Shown here: positions 14,043-20,485 of the stretch, one piece after another
Position numbering within the stretch: the first letter of the stretch is position 1
How the letters are laid out: each line of letters begins with the position of its first letter
Source: a virus
IMG/VR virus record: IMGVR_UViG_3300009034_000129
Coordinates: 1-35,376 of that record
Length of the DNA stretch: 35,376 nt
Direction: 5' to 3' (one strand)
Translations under genes and position numbers: made by a program
The notes under the pieces: model-generated
Database searches by the model: none
The model's input: the letters and a program-made list of their open reading frames with translations, nothing else
What the model was told of the DNA's origin: nothing

Positions 14043-15332
14043 ATGCCAAAGCAAAAGACACAAAAAAATGACGGACTTCGCATTCTCAAACTCGAAGCTG
14101 AGAATGTGAAGCGGATTAAAGTTGTAAGCATTACCCCGGAGGGTGATGTTGTTATTATCTCGGGAAAGAACGGACAGGGAAAAACCTCTGTCTTAGATTC
14201 TTTCTGGCTTGCACTCGGGGGAAAGAAAGCATCTCCTCAAATTCCTATAAGAAAGGGACAGGAAAAAGCAAGCGTAAAAGTTGAGCTCGGGTCCAAAAAC
14301 TTCCAGAAGATTAAATACATCATTGAGAGAGTATGGAGTGATAATGAACATTCTCATCTTAAAGTAACAACGGGAAAAGGTGATGGTTTCGGTACTCCTC
14401 AACAACTCCTCGATAGTTTACTCGGAGAACTTTCTTTCGACCCTTTAACTTTTGCACGTGCCGACAAGAAGATACAACGTGATTTTCTTATGGAAGCAGG
14501 GAAGATTAAAGGTGACTGGGATAAACTTACTTTAATTTCTGGTAGCGATTGGTCTCATTATCCAAACTACATCGACGCAACAGATGCAGCAGTCAAAACC
14601 TTATTTGAGACCCGGACAGAGATAAACAGGAGAGTGAAATCTCTTGCTAATCAGATTGATGCCATTAAGATTCCAGAAGAATATGAAAAGGCAAAACCTG
14701 TGGACGTTACGAAGCTCCTGGACAGGCAAAAGAAAGTTGACCATCTTGCAGAATTACAACGCAATATAAAGACAACGGAAGAAGAGATAGAAAACCTTAA
14801 CGACAGATTAAAGGAATTACAGCAAGAGAGAAAGAAACTTCTGGACAAAGGTATTTCAATAATCGATGGAGGAAAGATTCGAGAGCAGATTAAGAAAGCA
14901 GATACAATCAACAAATTTTCTAACCTCATAGAAAAACGGAAAGAGCTTAAGGAAACTTACAAAACGGATGCCGATGAGTCAGAACGTTTAACCAATGTTC
15001 TTAATCAGCTCAGAGAACTCAAGACTGAAGTTGTGGCAAAGGCAAAACTCCCGATTGACGGTCTTGGATTCGATGAGGAAGGAGTTACATACAATGGTCT
15101 TCCCTTCTCTCAAGTTTCTGATAGTGAGAAACTGAAGATTTCAATGGCTATCGCCATGGCTCTCAATCCTCAGATTAGAGTGATCAGGATAACTGATGGC
15201 TCGCTCCTCGATAAAGACAGTATGAAAATTATTGAGGAGATGGCAGAAAAGAACGACTTCCAGGTGTGGCTTGAAGTGGTAGATGACACAGGTAAAGTAG
15301 GAATTTACATCGAAGATGGAAGTATAAAATAA
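14043..15332 (+). CDS. SMC/RecF/SbcC-like AAA ATPase
   Basis: A 429-residue ATPase. The N-terminal half-domain has the strand ILKLEAENVKRIKV and the Walker A GKNGQGKTS at 41-49. A coiled-coil segment follows (about residues 180-315, with QRNIKTTEEEIENLNDRLKE in its first half). The C-terminal lobe holds SDSEKLKISMAIAMALNP, in the signature position, and IRVIRITDGSLLDKDS, in the Walker B position, where aspartate is present but the usual following glutamate is not. It probably helps load or organise proteins on recombining or replicating phage DNA. It is shorter than SbcC and lacks a zinc hook. Annotation as RecF-like is by architecture. Confidence 0.8.
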   Translation: MPKQKTQKNDGLRILKLEAENVKRIKVVSITPEGDVVIISGKNGQGKTSVLDSFWLALGGKKASPQIPIRKGQEKASVKVELGSKNFQKIKYIIERVWSDNEHSHLKVTTGKGDGFGTPQQLLDSLLGELSFDPLTFARADKKIQRDFLMEAGKIKGDWDKLTLISGSDWSHYPNYIDATDAAVKTLFETRTEINRRVKSLANQIDAIKIPEEYEKAKPVDVTKLLDRQKKVDHLAELQRNIKTTEEEIENLNDRLKELQQERKKLLDKGISIIDGGKIREQIKKADTINKFSNLIEKRKELKETYKTDADESERLTNVLNQLRELKTEVVAKAKLPIDGLGFDEEGVTYNGLPFSQVSDSEKLKISMAIAMALNPQIRVIRITDGSLLDKDSMKIIEEMAEKNDFQVWLEVVDDTGKVGIYIEDGSIK

Positions 15333-15341
15333 AAATGAAAT

Positions 15342-15451
15342 GGCTCGGTTGTGGCATGGTAGCCAAACAATTCTGGATGGTAGCGAGGGTAGGGTTCGAT
15401 TCCCGTAAAAACTGCCCCTCAAATTGTTGCAGACCAACTGCCAACCGAGCC
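15342..15451 (+). ncRNA. Structured intercistronic RNA element, copy 2
   Basis: The closing stem GGCTCGGTTG (15342-15351) with CAACCGAGCC (15442-15451) is identical to that at 11407-11500. Inside are TGGC/GCCA (15352-15355 with 15362-15365), a long arm ACAATT/AATTGT (15367-15372 with 15422-15427) continuing with GAGGG/CCCTC (15385-15389 with 15416-15420) and capped by GGG-TTCGATT-CCC (15392-15404), and GCAG/CTGC (15429-15432 with 15438-15441) stacked on the closing stem. The cap loop resembles a tRNA T loop. A near-repeat AAAAATGARAT brackets it (15331-15341, 15469-15479). No coding frame. Confidence 0.75.
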
Positions 15452-15477
15452 TTGAAAATTGAAATGAGAAAAATGAG

Positions 15478-15849
15478 ATGAACAAACAAGGGAAAAATGA
15501 TATTGAATGGACAGATTATACTTGGAATCCGCTTAAGGGATTATGTTCTGTAAACTGTAAAGACTTACAAGGTAAACCCTATTGTTACGCAAGGCGGATG
15601 TATAAACGTTTCAAGTGGAATCCGAAAATAAGATTGGATGAAAAAGAATTACTTGAGCCATTGAAACTTAAAAAACCCTCTAAGATATTTGTTTGTAGCA
15701 CTATCGAATTATTCCATCCTGATATATTACAGAAGTGGCAACGGTTTATATTTGATATTATAAAAGAATGCCCGCAACATACTTTTGTTATATTAACAAA
15801 AATTCCCGAAAATGCTATCGGATGGAGTTTTCCTGAAAATGTACGGTAA
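15478..15849 (+). pseudogene. DUF5131 (Gp37/Gp68) family protein, C-terminally truncated
   Basis: A 123-residue protein matching the first half of the phage Gp37/Gp68 (DUF5131) family, with IEWTDYTWNPLKGLC at the front, CYARRMYKRFK, KPSKIFVCSTIELFHPDIL and CPQHTFVILTKIPE. Members are usually about twice as long, with a second half after this point. Here translation ends at TAA 15847-15849, and no continuation is found in the next 50 bases. The cysteine pattern of the family is also altered (C-x3-C then eight residues before the next C). The start has no good SD site. It may be a decayed gene or a functional short form. Confidence 0.68.
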
Positions 15850-15901
15850 AACAGATGTGATAGTTTTTCATTTTGGAGTATATAATGATAAGGAGGCATA
15901 G

Positions 15902-15979
15902 ATGAAATATTTTATTTTAATATTGTTTCTCTTTGTAATTCTGTTCTTAGTTGGACTGAGCGGGCGTCGCCCGTTTTGA
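15902..15979 (+). CDS. 25-residue membrane micro-peptide
   Basis: ATG 15902 follows AAGGAGG (15890-15896) at normal distance. The product MKYFILILFLFVILFLVGL followed by SGRRPF is one continuous membrane helix with a basic tail. A tight CGGGC-GTC-GCCCG hairpin overlaps the last codons (15961-15973) and is followed by TTTT, possibly limiting downstream transcription. Function unknown. Confidence 0.6.
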   Translation: MKYFILILFLFVILFLVGLSGRRPF

Positions 15980-15991
15980 AAAAGGAGATAA

Positions 15992-16714
15992 ATGAAAATA
16001 ATCATACCAGACAAAGTTAAAGTAGGCGGTCATTTCTACACAGTTGAATTAACCAAAGATATGGCGTGGTTAGAAAATGCTGTAGGGTATCACAAAAAAG
16101 CAATACTTAAAATCATACTTGATTTATGTGGTGGCACTGGTGCCTGGAGTAAGCCATACAAAGACAATGGTTACGATGTGAGAAATATAACCTTACCTGG
16201 TTACGATGTACGGACTTACAAACCGCCTGAAAATGTTTATGGTATTTTATCAGCCCCGCCTTGCACTCATTTTTCTATAGCAAGAACAAGAGCCAAAACT
16301 CCACGTGATTTAAGGAAGGGTATGAAAACTGTAATTGCTTGTTTGAATATAATTTGGGAATGTAGATATAAAAATAAACTTGCTTTTTGGGTATTAGAAA
16401 AACCAACTGGTTTTTTAAGGCAATTTTTAGGTAAACCATTTTTTACATTTCAACCTTATGAATATGGAGATTTATATTCAAAAAAGACTGACTTATGGGG
16501 ATATTTCAATATTCCCAAAAAAATCATAAGTGATATTAAAAACAGTTTACTAAAAGATTTAATTAAAAATGATTATGGACATCCAACTAACAGGAGAAAG
16601 TTACCAAAATTAAAGCAAAAAGGAAATATTCCAATACAATTAAGAAGTGATACAAGAGCCAGAAGTATAACTCCATCAGGATTCGCACAAGCATTTTATG
16701 AGGCAAACAAATAA
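15992..16714 (+). CDS. Cytosine-C5 DNA methyltransferase, with foreign N-terminal segment
   Basis: A 240-residue protein. Residues about 40-105 carry the cofactor loop LDLCGGTGAW (43-52) and the catalytic motif SAPPCTHFS with Cys91, as in short phage C5 methyltransferases; the conserved C-terminal residues (KKTDLWGYFN, SITPSGFAQAFY) are also present. It would methylate cytosine in phage or host DNA, probably as protection against restriction. Residues 1-38 (IPDKVKVGGHFYTVELTKDM) do not belong to this family. They look like the opening of a small phage metallopeptidase-like protein, with the join at about 16104-16110. AAAGGAG precedes ATG 15992. Confidence 0.78.
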   Translation: MKIIIPDKVKVGGHFYTVELTKDMAWLENAVGYHKKAILKIILDLCGGTGAWSKPYKDNGYDVRNITLPGYDVRTYKPPENVYGILSAPPCTHFSIARTRAKTPRDLRKGMKTVIACLNIIWECRYKNKLAFWVLEKPTGFLRQFLGKPFFTFQPYEYGDLYSKKTDLWGYFNIPKKIISDIKNSLLKDLIKNDYGHPTNRRKLPKLKQKGNIPIQLRSDTRARSITPSGFAQAFYEANK

Positions 16715-16732
16715 AACAAAGGAGGTGAAAAT

Positions 16733-16981
16733 ATGCCAGACGAAGAGAAAGTTCCAAAAAAGATGTCGGATGTTGAAATCGAATGCCCGCACTGTCATAA
16801 AAGATGCACTGTAAAAGTTTTCAAGCAAAAGGTTGAAAACGCAAAATACAAAATATGGGCAGAGGTTAAGACAATTCAACCTGACCTTTTCGATGACCAG
16901 AGGAAGAAGGAGAGCAAGGAAAGGAAAGCGACTCCTCTGAAAAAAGAGATTCCGGGAAAGAAGGCAACAAAGAAGAAGTGA
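16733..16981 (+). CDS. Small basic zinc-binding protein
   Basis: An 82-residue protein with AAAGGAGGTG before ATG 16733. Residues about 18-26 contain CPHCHKRC, a compact metal-binding knuckle. The C-terminal third is highly basic (KKESKERKATPLKKEIPGKK), suggesting nucleic-acid binding. No known family. Confidence 0.68.
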   Translation: MPDEEKVPKKMSDVEIECPHCHKRCTVKVFKQKVENAKYKIWAEVKTIQPDLFDDQRKKESKERKATPLKKEIPGKKATKKK

Positions 16982-17152
16982 TTAAGGAAGGAGGTGAAAA
17001 AGATAGACTCTCGATTTCGATTCAACGAAAGGAGGGTATTATGCGGAGTCGCTCTTAAAGACTCCTATATGAACATACACTTTTCACCACTTATTAAGTT
17101 AGCGGTACAAGCGGGGGTTACATTGCCTCCGCTTGTAGTAAGGAGAAAGAAT
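16982..17152 (+). promoter_or_regulatory. Structured leader with orphan SD sites before 17153
   Basis: This 171-base gap holds two hairpins: GGAGTC/GACTCC (17045-17050 with 17060-17065) and ACAAGCGGGGG/CCTCCGCTTGT (17107-17117 with 17126-17136, one G-U pair). AAGGAGGTG at about 16986 has no start codon at the right distance. AAAGGAGG at about 17029 precedes ATG 17041, which opens only a five-codon frame (MRSRS) ending inside the first hairpin. It may be a leader-peptide control region or the remains of a gene. An in-frame extension of the downstream gene to GTG 16994 is possible but less likely. Confidence 0.5.
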
Positions 17153-17359
17153 ATGTCAAAAAGACCAAGAATGAAATGTAATGCCTGTGGGTTTTCGGGG
17201 AATTGTACTGAGTTTCATTTTTCTCTTGATCACTCACATGATGTTATCTGTCCGAAGTGTGGATCAACCAAGATAGATACTTCAAAGATGCTCGAAGCAA
17301 ACCCTCGATATATATACGGAAGCAACAACACGATTAAAAATATAGGAGTTACGAAATGA
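17153..17359 (+). CDS. Small zinc-ribbon protein
   Basis: A 68-residue protein beginning at ATG 17153 after AAGGAGA. CNAC at about residues 9-12 and CPKC at about 35-38 make a complete zinc ribbon, with a His-rich loop (HFSLDHSHD) between them. Its end overlaps the next gene by ATGA. Probably DNA- or RNA-binding. The frame is open further upstream to 16994, but that part lies in the structured leader. Confidence 0.66.
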   Translation: MSKRPRMKCNACGFSGNCTEFHFSLDHSHDVICPKCGSTKIDTSKMLEANPRYIYGSNNTIKNIGVTK

Positions 17360-17763
17360 AAATAGGAACGATTGAAAATCCTTATGTGCATGCTCCTGAT
17401 GATTGGTTTGAAAATGGAGTGCCTTATGGAGCATTCTGTAAGTGCTCAAAATGCGGATACGTTGGAACATCCACTGTTTTATTTGATTATTATGCAAACA
17501 ATCCTGGAGAATTACTTATCTGTGAATATTGTCAGTTCTCAACATCTTATGAAGTGGAAAAGCAAATACGAAAATATGTATTACCAAAAGGGAAGCAAGA
17601 GGAAAAACTACGTTTGATTTTAGCACGTTTTGAAGACAAGCATTTGCAATATTTGACTTATTTTAAGAGTGGACGTATAACATCTGGTTTATATGCTGAA
17701 CTTTTACAACAATTCTTTGAGATTACAATAGAAGATATTCTGGAGATTTTCAATGATAGTTAA
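17356..17763 (+). CDS. Zinc-ribbon protein with helical C-terminal domain
   Basis: A 135-residue protein. CKCSKC at about residues 28-33 and CEYC at about 56-59 form a zinc ribbon, and residues 70-135 are helical (EEKLRLILARFEDKHLQYL, then LYAELLQQFFEITIEDIL). It overlaps both neighbours, so it is co-translated in a run of six small genes. Unknown family. Confidence 0.68.
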   Translation: MKIGTIENPYVHAPDDWFENGVPYGAFCKCSKCGYVGTSTVLFDYYANNPGELLICEYCQFSTSYEVEKQIRKYVLPKGKQEEKLRLILARFEDKHLQYLTYFKSGRITSGLYAELLQQFFEITIEDILEIFNDS

Positions 17764-17947
17764 ACTTCCCTCGAAAATAGTTCCCTGTTTGAAATGTAAA
17801 AATAAAGGAGTGATTGGAAGAAAGACGAGCGCACTCAATACTTTCTATATTGTTTGTGGATGTATGACAAAGAGCGGAAAGAGAGAAGTGATAACAAAGA
17901 AACAGTTTGATAAGAGAATATTAAAACTTGCAGGGAGGAGAAAATGA
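17753..17947 (+). CDS. Small basic Cys-rich protein
   Basis: A 64-residue, strongly basic protein with CLKC at residues 12-15 and CGC at about 35-37, probably one zinc site, and a Lys/Arg-rich C-terminal helix. It overlaps the previous gene by 11 bases and the next by ATGA. Unknown function, likely nucleic-acid binding. Confidence 0.65.
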   Translation: MIVKLPSKIVPCLKCKNKGVIGRKTSALNTFYIVCGCMTKSGKREVITKKQFDKRILKLAGRRK

Positions 17948-18222
17948 GAAAGAAAATATTGATAGGTGAATTTTATATCGGGAATTTTGAAAGATATTGG
18001 ATGCGGATAACACTTAAAAAATTAATAGGCACTTTTGAAATACCTTTTTTGAACAACCTTGAATCTCTGTGGTATGAGAAAGGTGAAAGAATGCCAACTC
18101 CTGAAGAAAGGGATGCAGAAATAAAATCTCATATTCAGGCATTTGTATTTAGAAAAGTTGGAAAACCTATCGAACTTAAAACTCGAATTGTTCAGAAATT
18201 TTTACTTGTGGAGGTAAAATGA
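17944..18222 (+). CDS. Hypothetical early protein
   Basis: A 92-residue basic protein without cysteines. It has the features MRKKILIGEFYIGNF at the front, a central PTPEERDAEIKSHIQ helix, and a beta-like end. No family recognised. Start and stop overlap the flanking genes by ATGA, and the SD site is AGGGAGG. Confidence 0.6.
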   Translation: MRKKILIGEFYIGNFERYWMRITLKKLIGTFEIPFLNNLESLWYEKGERMPTPEERDAEIKSHIQAFVFRKVGKPIELKTRIVQKFLLVEVK

Positions 18223-18566
18223 AGTGTGAATTTTGTGGCACGGTTGCAGTGTTTGACATAAACAATCATTGTGTTAATTGTGGAGCTCCATTACTTTTTT
18301 CAATTTCTAAAAAGCAAAAGAATAAGTTACCTCTTAAAAGTATTATCATTAAAGACCAAACTGGAAAATTGATTAGCCCAGTAATGGATGCAATTCGTTT
18401 AATAGACTCAAAAACTGGAATGGAATATATCGAGGGAGTAGATTTTATTGTGGATTATGTATCTAAAATGATTTATCCCACAGAATATGGAGCAATTACA
18501 GATATGAAAAATGTATCTATTAAATTTATAAAAAATCTTTCAAAGGAGAATTATGAAACTCTATAA
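18219..18566 (+). CDS. Zinc-ribbon protein
   Basis: A 115-residue protein with CEFC at residues 3-6 and CVNC at about 18-21 forming an N-terminal zinc ribbon, a basic linker, and a beta-rich domain (IIIKDQTGKLISPVMDAIRL, then IEGVDFIVDYV). The C-terminal domain looks like a small sandwich repeat but is not recognised. It overlaps both neighbours. Confidence 0.66.
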   Translation: MKCEFCGTVAVFDINNHCVNCGAPLLFSISKKQKNKLPLKSIIIKDQTGKLISPVMDAIRLIDSKTGMEYIEGVDFIVDYVSKMIYPTEYGAITDMKNVSIKFIKNLSKENYETL

Positions 18567-18735
18567 ACTCAAATGGCTCATATATTATTTCTGTTACAAA
18601 CTCAACCGTTGGCTTGGAGGGAAAACGAAATGGGAAAGAAGTGATGAAAGACATTATTACACTCTGTGGGAATTTCCACCTTCGGGATATTCTTGTAGAT
18701 GTCATATAGTTATTCCAGAAGAAAAAAACTGCTGA
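18553..18735 (+). CDS. Small hypothetical protein, last gene of early operon
   Basis: A 60-residue protein starting 13 bases before the previous stop, behind AAAGGAG. It is rich in aromatic and basic residues (KLKWLIYYFCYKLNRWLGG) and ends with a short segment containing CRCH and a final cysteine. It may associate with membrane through its N-terminal amphipathic helix. Function unknown. The operon terminator follows 28 bases later. Confidence 0.6.
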   Translation: MKLYKLKWLIYYFCYKLNRWLGGKTKWERSDERHYYTLWEFPPSGYSCRCHIVIPEEKNC

Positions 18736-18763
18736 AATAAAAAAGTGCTTTCCAGTGAGAAAC

Positions 18764-18800
18764 AGGAGTCAGAAATCACTGTCTGACTCCTTTATTTTTT
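18764..18800 (+). terminator. Intrinsic terminator of the early operon
   Basis: AGGAGTCAGA (18764-18773) pairs perfectly with TCTGACTCCT (18782-18791) around an eight-base loop, followed by TTATTTTTTT. A strong rho-independent terminator directly after the last early gene. An upstream CAGTGA (18753-18758) is complementary to TCACTG (18776-18781) in the loop, so a pseudoknot is possible. Confidence 0.92.
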
Positions 18801-18867
18801 TCCCCTTTTAAGTTCTTTCTATACCATACTTTATCTTTCCACTAATTTACATTTCAAAAAAAAGTTC

Positions 18868-18896
18868 TTGACAAAATATTTCAATCCTATTATATA
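18868..18896 (+). promoter_or_regulatory. Sigma-70 promoter for the late operon
   Basis: A perfect -35 box TTGACA (18868-18873) and TATATA (18891-18896) with 17 bp spacing, inside an AT-rich stretch between the early terminator and the first late gene. Transcription should start near 18903, leaving a leader of about 19 bases with a GGGAG site. The -10 box is weaker than that of the early promoter. TTCCCCTT upstream (18800-18807) also occurs upstream of the early promoter. Confidence 0.82.
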
Positions 18897-18921
18897 GTTA
18901 CTATATGGGAGAAAAACGCAA

Positions 18922-20070
18922 ATGAAAGTTATCGAGAAAAATGCTGAACTTAAAATATCTCAGTTAAAGAACTGGAAGGATAATCCTCGCAGTATTCAGA
19001 AGAAGGATTTTGAGCGTCTCAAAAGTCAAATTCAAGAGTTCGGGATTTATAAGCCTCTTTTAGTTTGCAAAAACGGGAAAGGGTATGATGTGATTGGTGG
19101 AAATATGAGACTTCGGGCTTTGAAAGAACTCGGAATCAATAAAGCGGATTGCTGGATTTTACAGTTCAAGAATAAAGCGGAAAAAATAAAAGTTTCTTTG
19201 AGCGACAATGACCGTTCAGGATATTATGATGACCAGGCACTTGCCGAATTGGTATTCCCTTTCAAAGATGACATTGACCTTGAAAACTTTAAGGTGGATT
19301 TGAAAGTCCCCGATATTGACTTGGGAAATATACTTGATAGGTTCGCTCCTGAGAACGAAAAAGATGATGAAGTTCCCAAAGTTCGTAAAACTAAAATCAA
19401 ACTGGGTGATATGTTTGAACTTGGCAATCATAAGCTCTTATGTGGTGATGCAACAAAGAAAGAGGATGTTGAGAGGTTAATGTATGGCAAGAAAGCATCT
19501 TTTTCATATTGTGACCCTCCCTATAATGTTGGTTATAAATATAATACATATCAAGATAATAAGAAATTTAATGAGCATTTAGAATTTATAAAATCTTGGT
19601 TTTTCTTACTCAAGAAATATGCTATAAATATTGCTCTATCAATCGGCGAAAAAAAATCTGCCCCTTATTTTGTTATTGAACAGCCTACTTGGATTGGTTG
19701 CTGGATAAAACGAAATTGTCAAACCCCCACCCCTATTTTTTATTTGAGTCGATGGGAAATGATTCTATTTTATATAACTAAAAAAATAAGACCACATCGA
19801 ACGGATGATATTTTTGAATATAATTTAAGAAGACAAAAAGTTAATCATCCTTGCCCGAAACCAGTTAATTTGATAATGGATTTAATTCAAAACTTTTCTC
19901 AAAGAGAAGATATAATTCTGGATTTATTTTTAGGTTCGGGAACCTCTTTAATTGCAAGTGAAAAAACTGACCGCATCTGTTATGGATTAGAAATTGACCC
20001 GATTTATTGTCAAGTTATTATTGACCGATGGGAAGCATATACAAACAAGAAGGCGGTTAAAATTGGCTAA
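18922..20070 (+). CDS. ParB-domain / adenine-type DNA methyltransferase fusion
   Basis: A 382-residue protein. Residues about 8-100 form a ParB/Srx-like domain (NWKDNPRSIQ, EFGIYKPLLV, DVIGGNMRLRALKELG). Residues about 155-375 form a beta-class amino methyltransferase, with DPPYNVGY (Asp198) before the cofactor motif DLFLGSGTS (334-342). Such fusions are common near phage terminase genes and methylate adenine N6 or cytosine N4. First gene of the late operon, so it may mark phage DNA before packaging. It overlaps the small terminase gene by 8 bases. Target sequence cannot be told. Confidence 0.88.
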   Translation: MKVIEKNAELKISQLKNWKDNPRSIQKKDFERLKSQIQEFGIYKPLLVCKNGKGYDVIGGNMRLRALKELGINKADCWILQFKNKAEKIKVSLSDNDRSGYYDDQALAELVFPFKDDIDLENFKVDLKVPDIDLGNILDRFAPENEKDDEVPKVRKTKIKLGDMFELGNHKLLCGDATKKEDVERLMYGKKASFSYCDPPYNVGYKYNTYQDNKKFNEHLEFIKSWFFLLKKYAINIALSIGEKKSAPYFVIEQPTWIGCWIKRNCQTPTPIFYLSRWEMILFYITKKIRPHRTDDIFEYNLRRQKVNHPCPKPVNLIMDLIQNFSQREDIILDLFLGSGTSLIASEKTDRICYGLEIDPIYCQVIIDRWEAYTNKKAVKIG

Positions 20071-20485
20071 ATCAAGACAACCTTACACAGAAAGAGAGCA
20101 AAATTTAATTCTCACTTTCTATGAAATGGGAACTACGGATAAAATGATTGCAGATGCTTTAAAAGAGCCTTATACAACTTTTAAAGACCGTTGTGGTTAC
20201 ACAATCTTTTATAAAAATGTGTTGAATGAAAAAGGAAAGATTGCAATGTTATCCGACATTATAAAAAAAGTTAAGAATATTGCTGATTTACAGGTTGAAG
20301 CATCTCTTTATATTCAAGCAAAAAAGGGGAAACTTGGAGCAATCTGTGTATGGCTATTTAATCGTATGCCTGAAAAATGGAAGACAGTGCAACATATCAA
20401 AATAGTAAAAGAGGTAAAAGAAGTTGTAGCAGAAATGACCGAGAAGGAGACTAATGAACTTTTCTCTGAACTTGTTAAAAAATAA
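20063..20485 (+). CDS. terS: Terminase small subunit (putative)
   Basis: A 140-residue protein starting at TTG 20063 (AKSRQPYTEREQ), where a weak AAGGCGG site precedes it; the open frame extends further upstream within the methyltransferase gene, which is less likely to be used. The N-terminal part is a helix-turn-helix (ILTFYEMGTTDKMIADAL), and the centre carries AICVWLFNRMPEKWK, a segment typical of phage small terminases. It would recognise phage DNA and regulate the large subunit. It overlaps the large terminase gene by 32 bases. Confidence 0.75.
   Translation: MAKSRQPYTEREQNLILTFYEMGTTDKMIADALKEPYTTFKDRCGYTIFYKNVLNEKGKIAMLSDIIKKVKNIADLQVEASLYIQAKKGKLGAICVWLFNRMPEKWKTVQHIKIVKEVKEVVAEMTEKETNELFSELVKK

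Noticed and set aside
15342-15451. tRNA gene suggested by an acceptor-like stem, D-arm-like hairpin and a TTCGATT loop
   Set aside because: There is no 5-bp T stem next to the acceptor, no normal anticodon arm, and the T-loop-like sequence caps a different, longer arm. The sister element at 11407-11500 lacks these features, so a tRNA is not supported.
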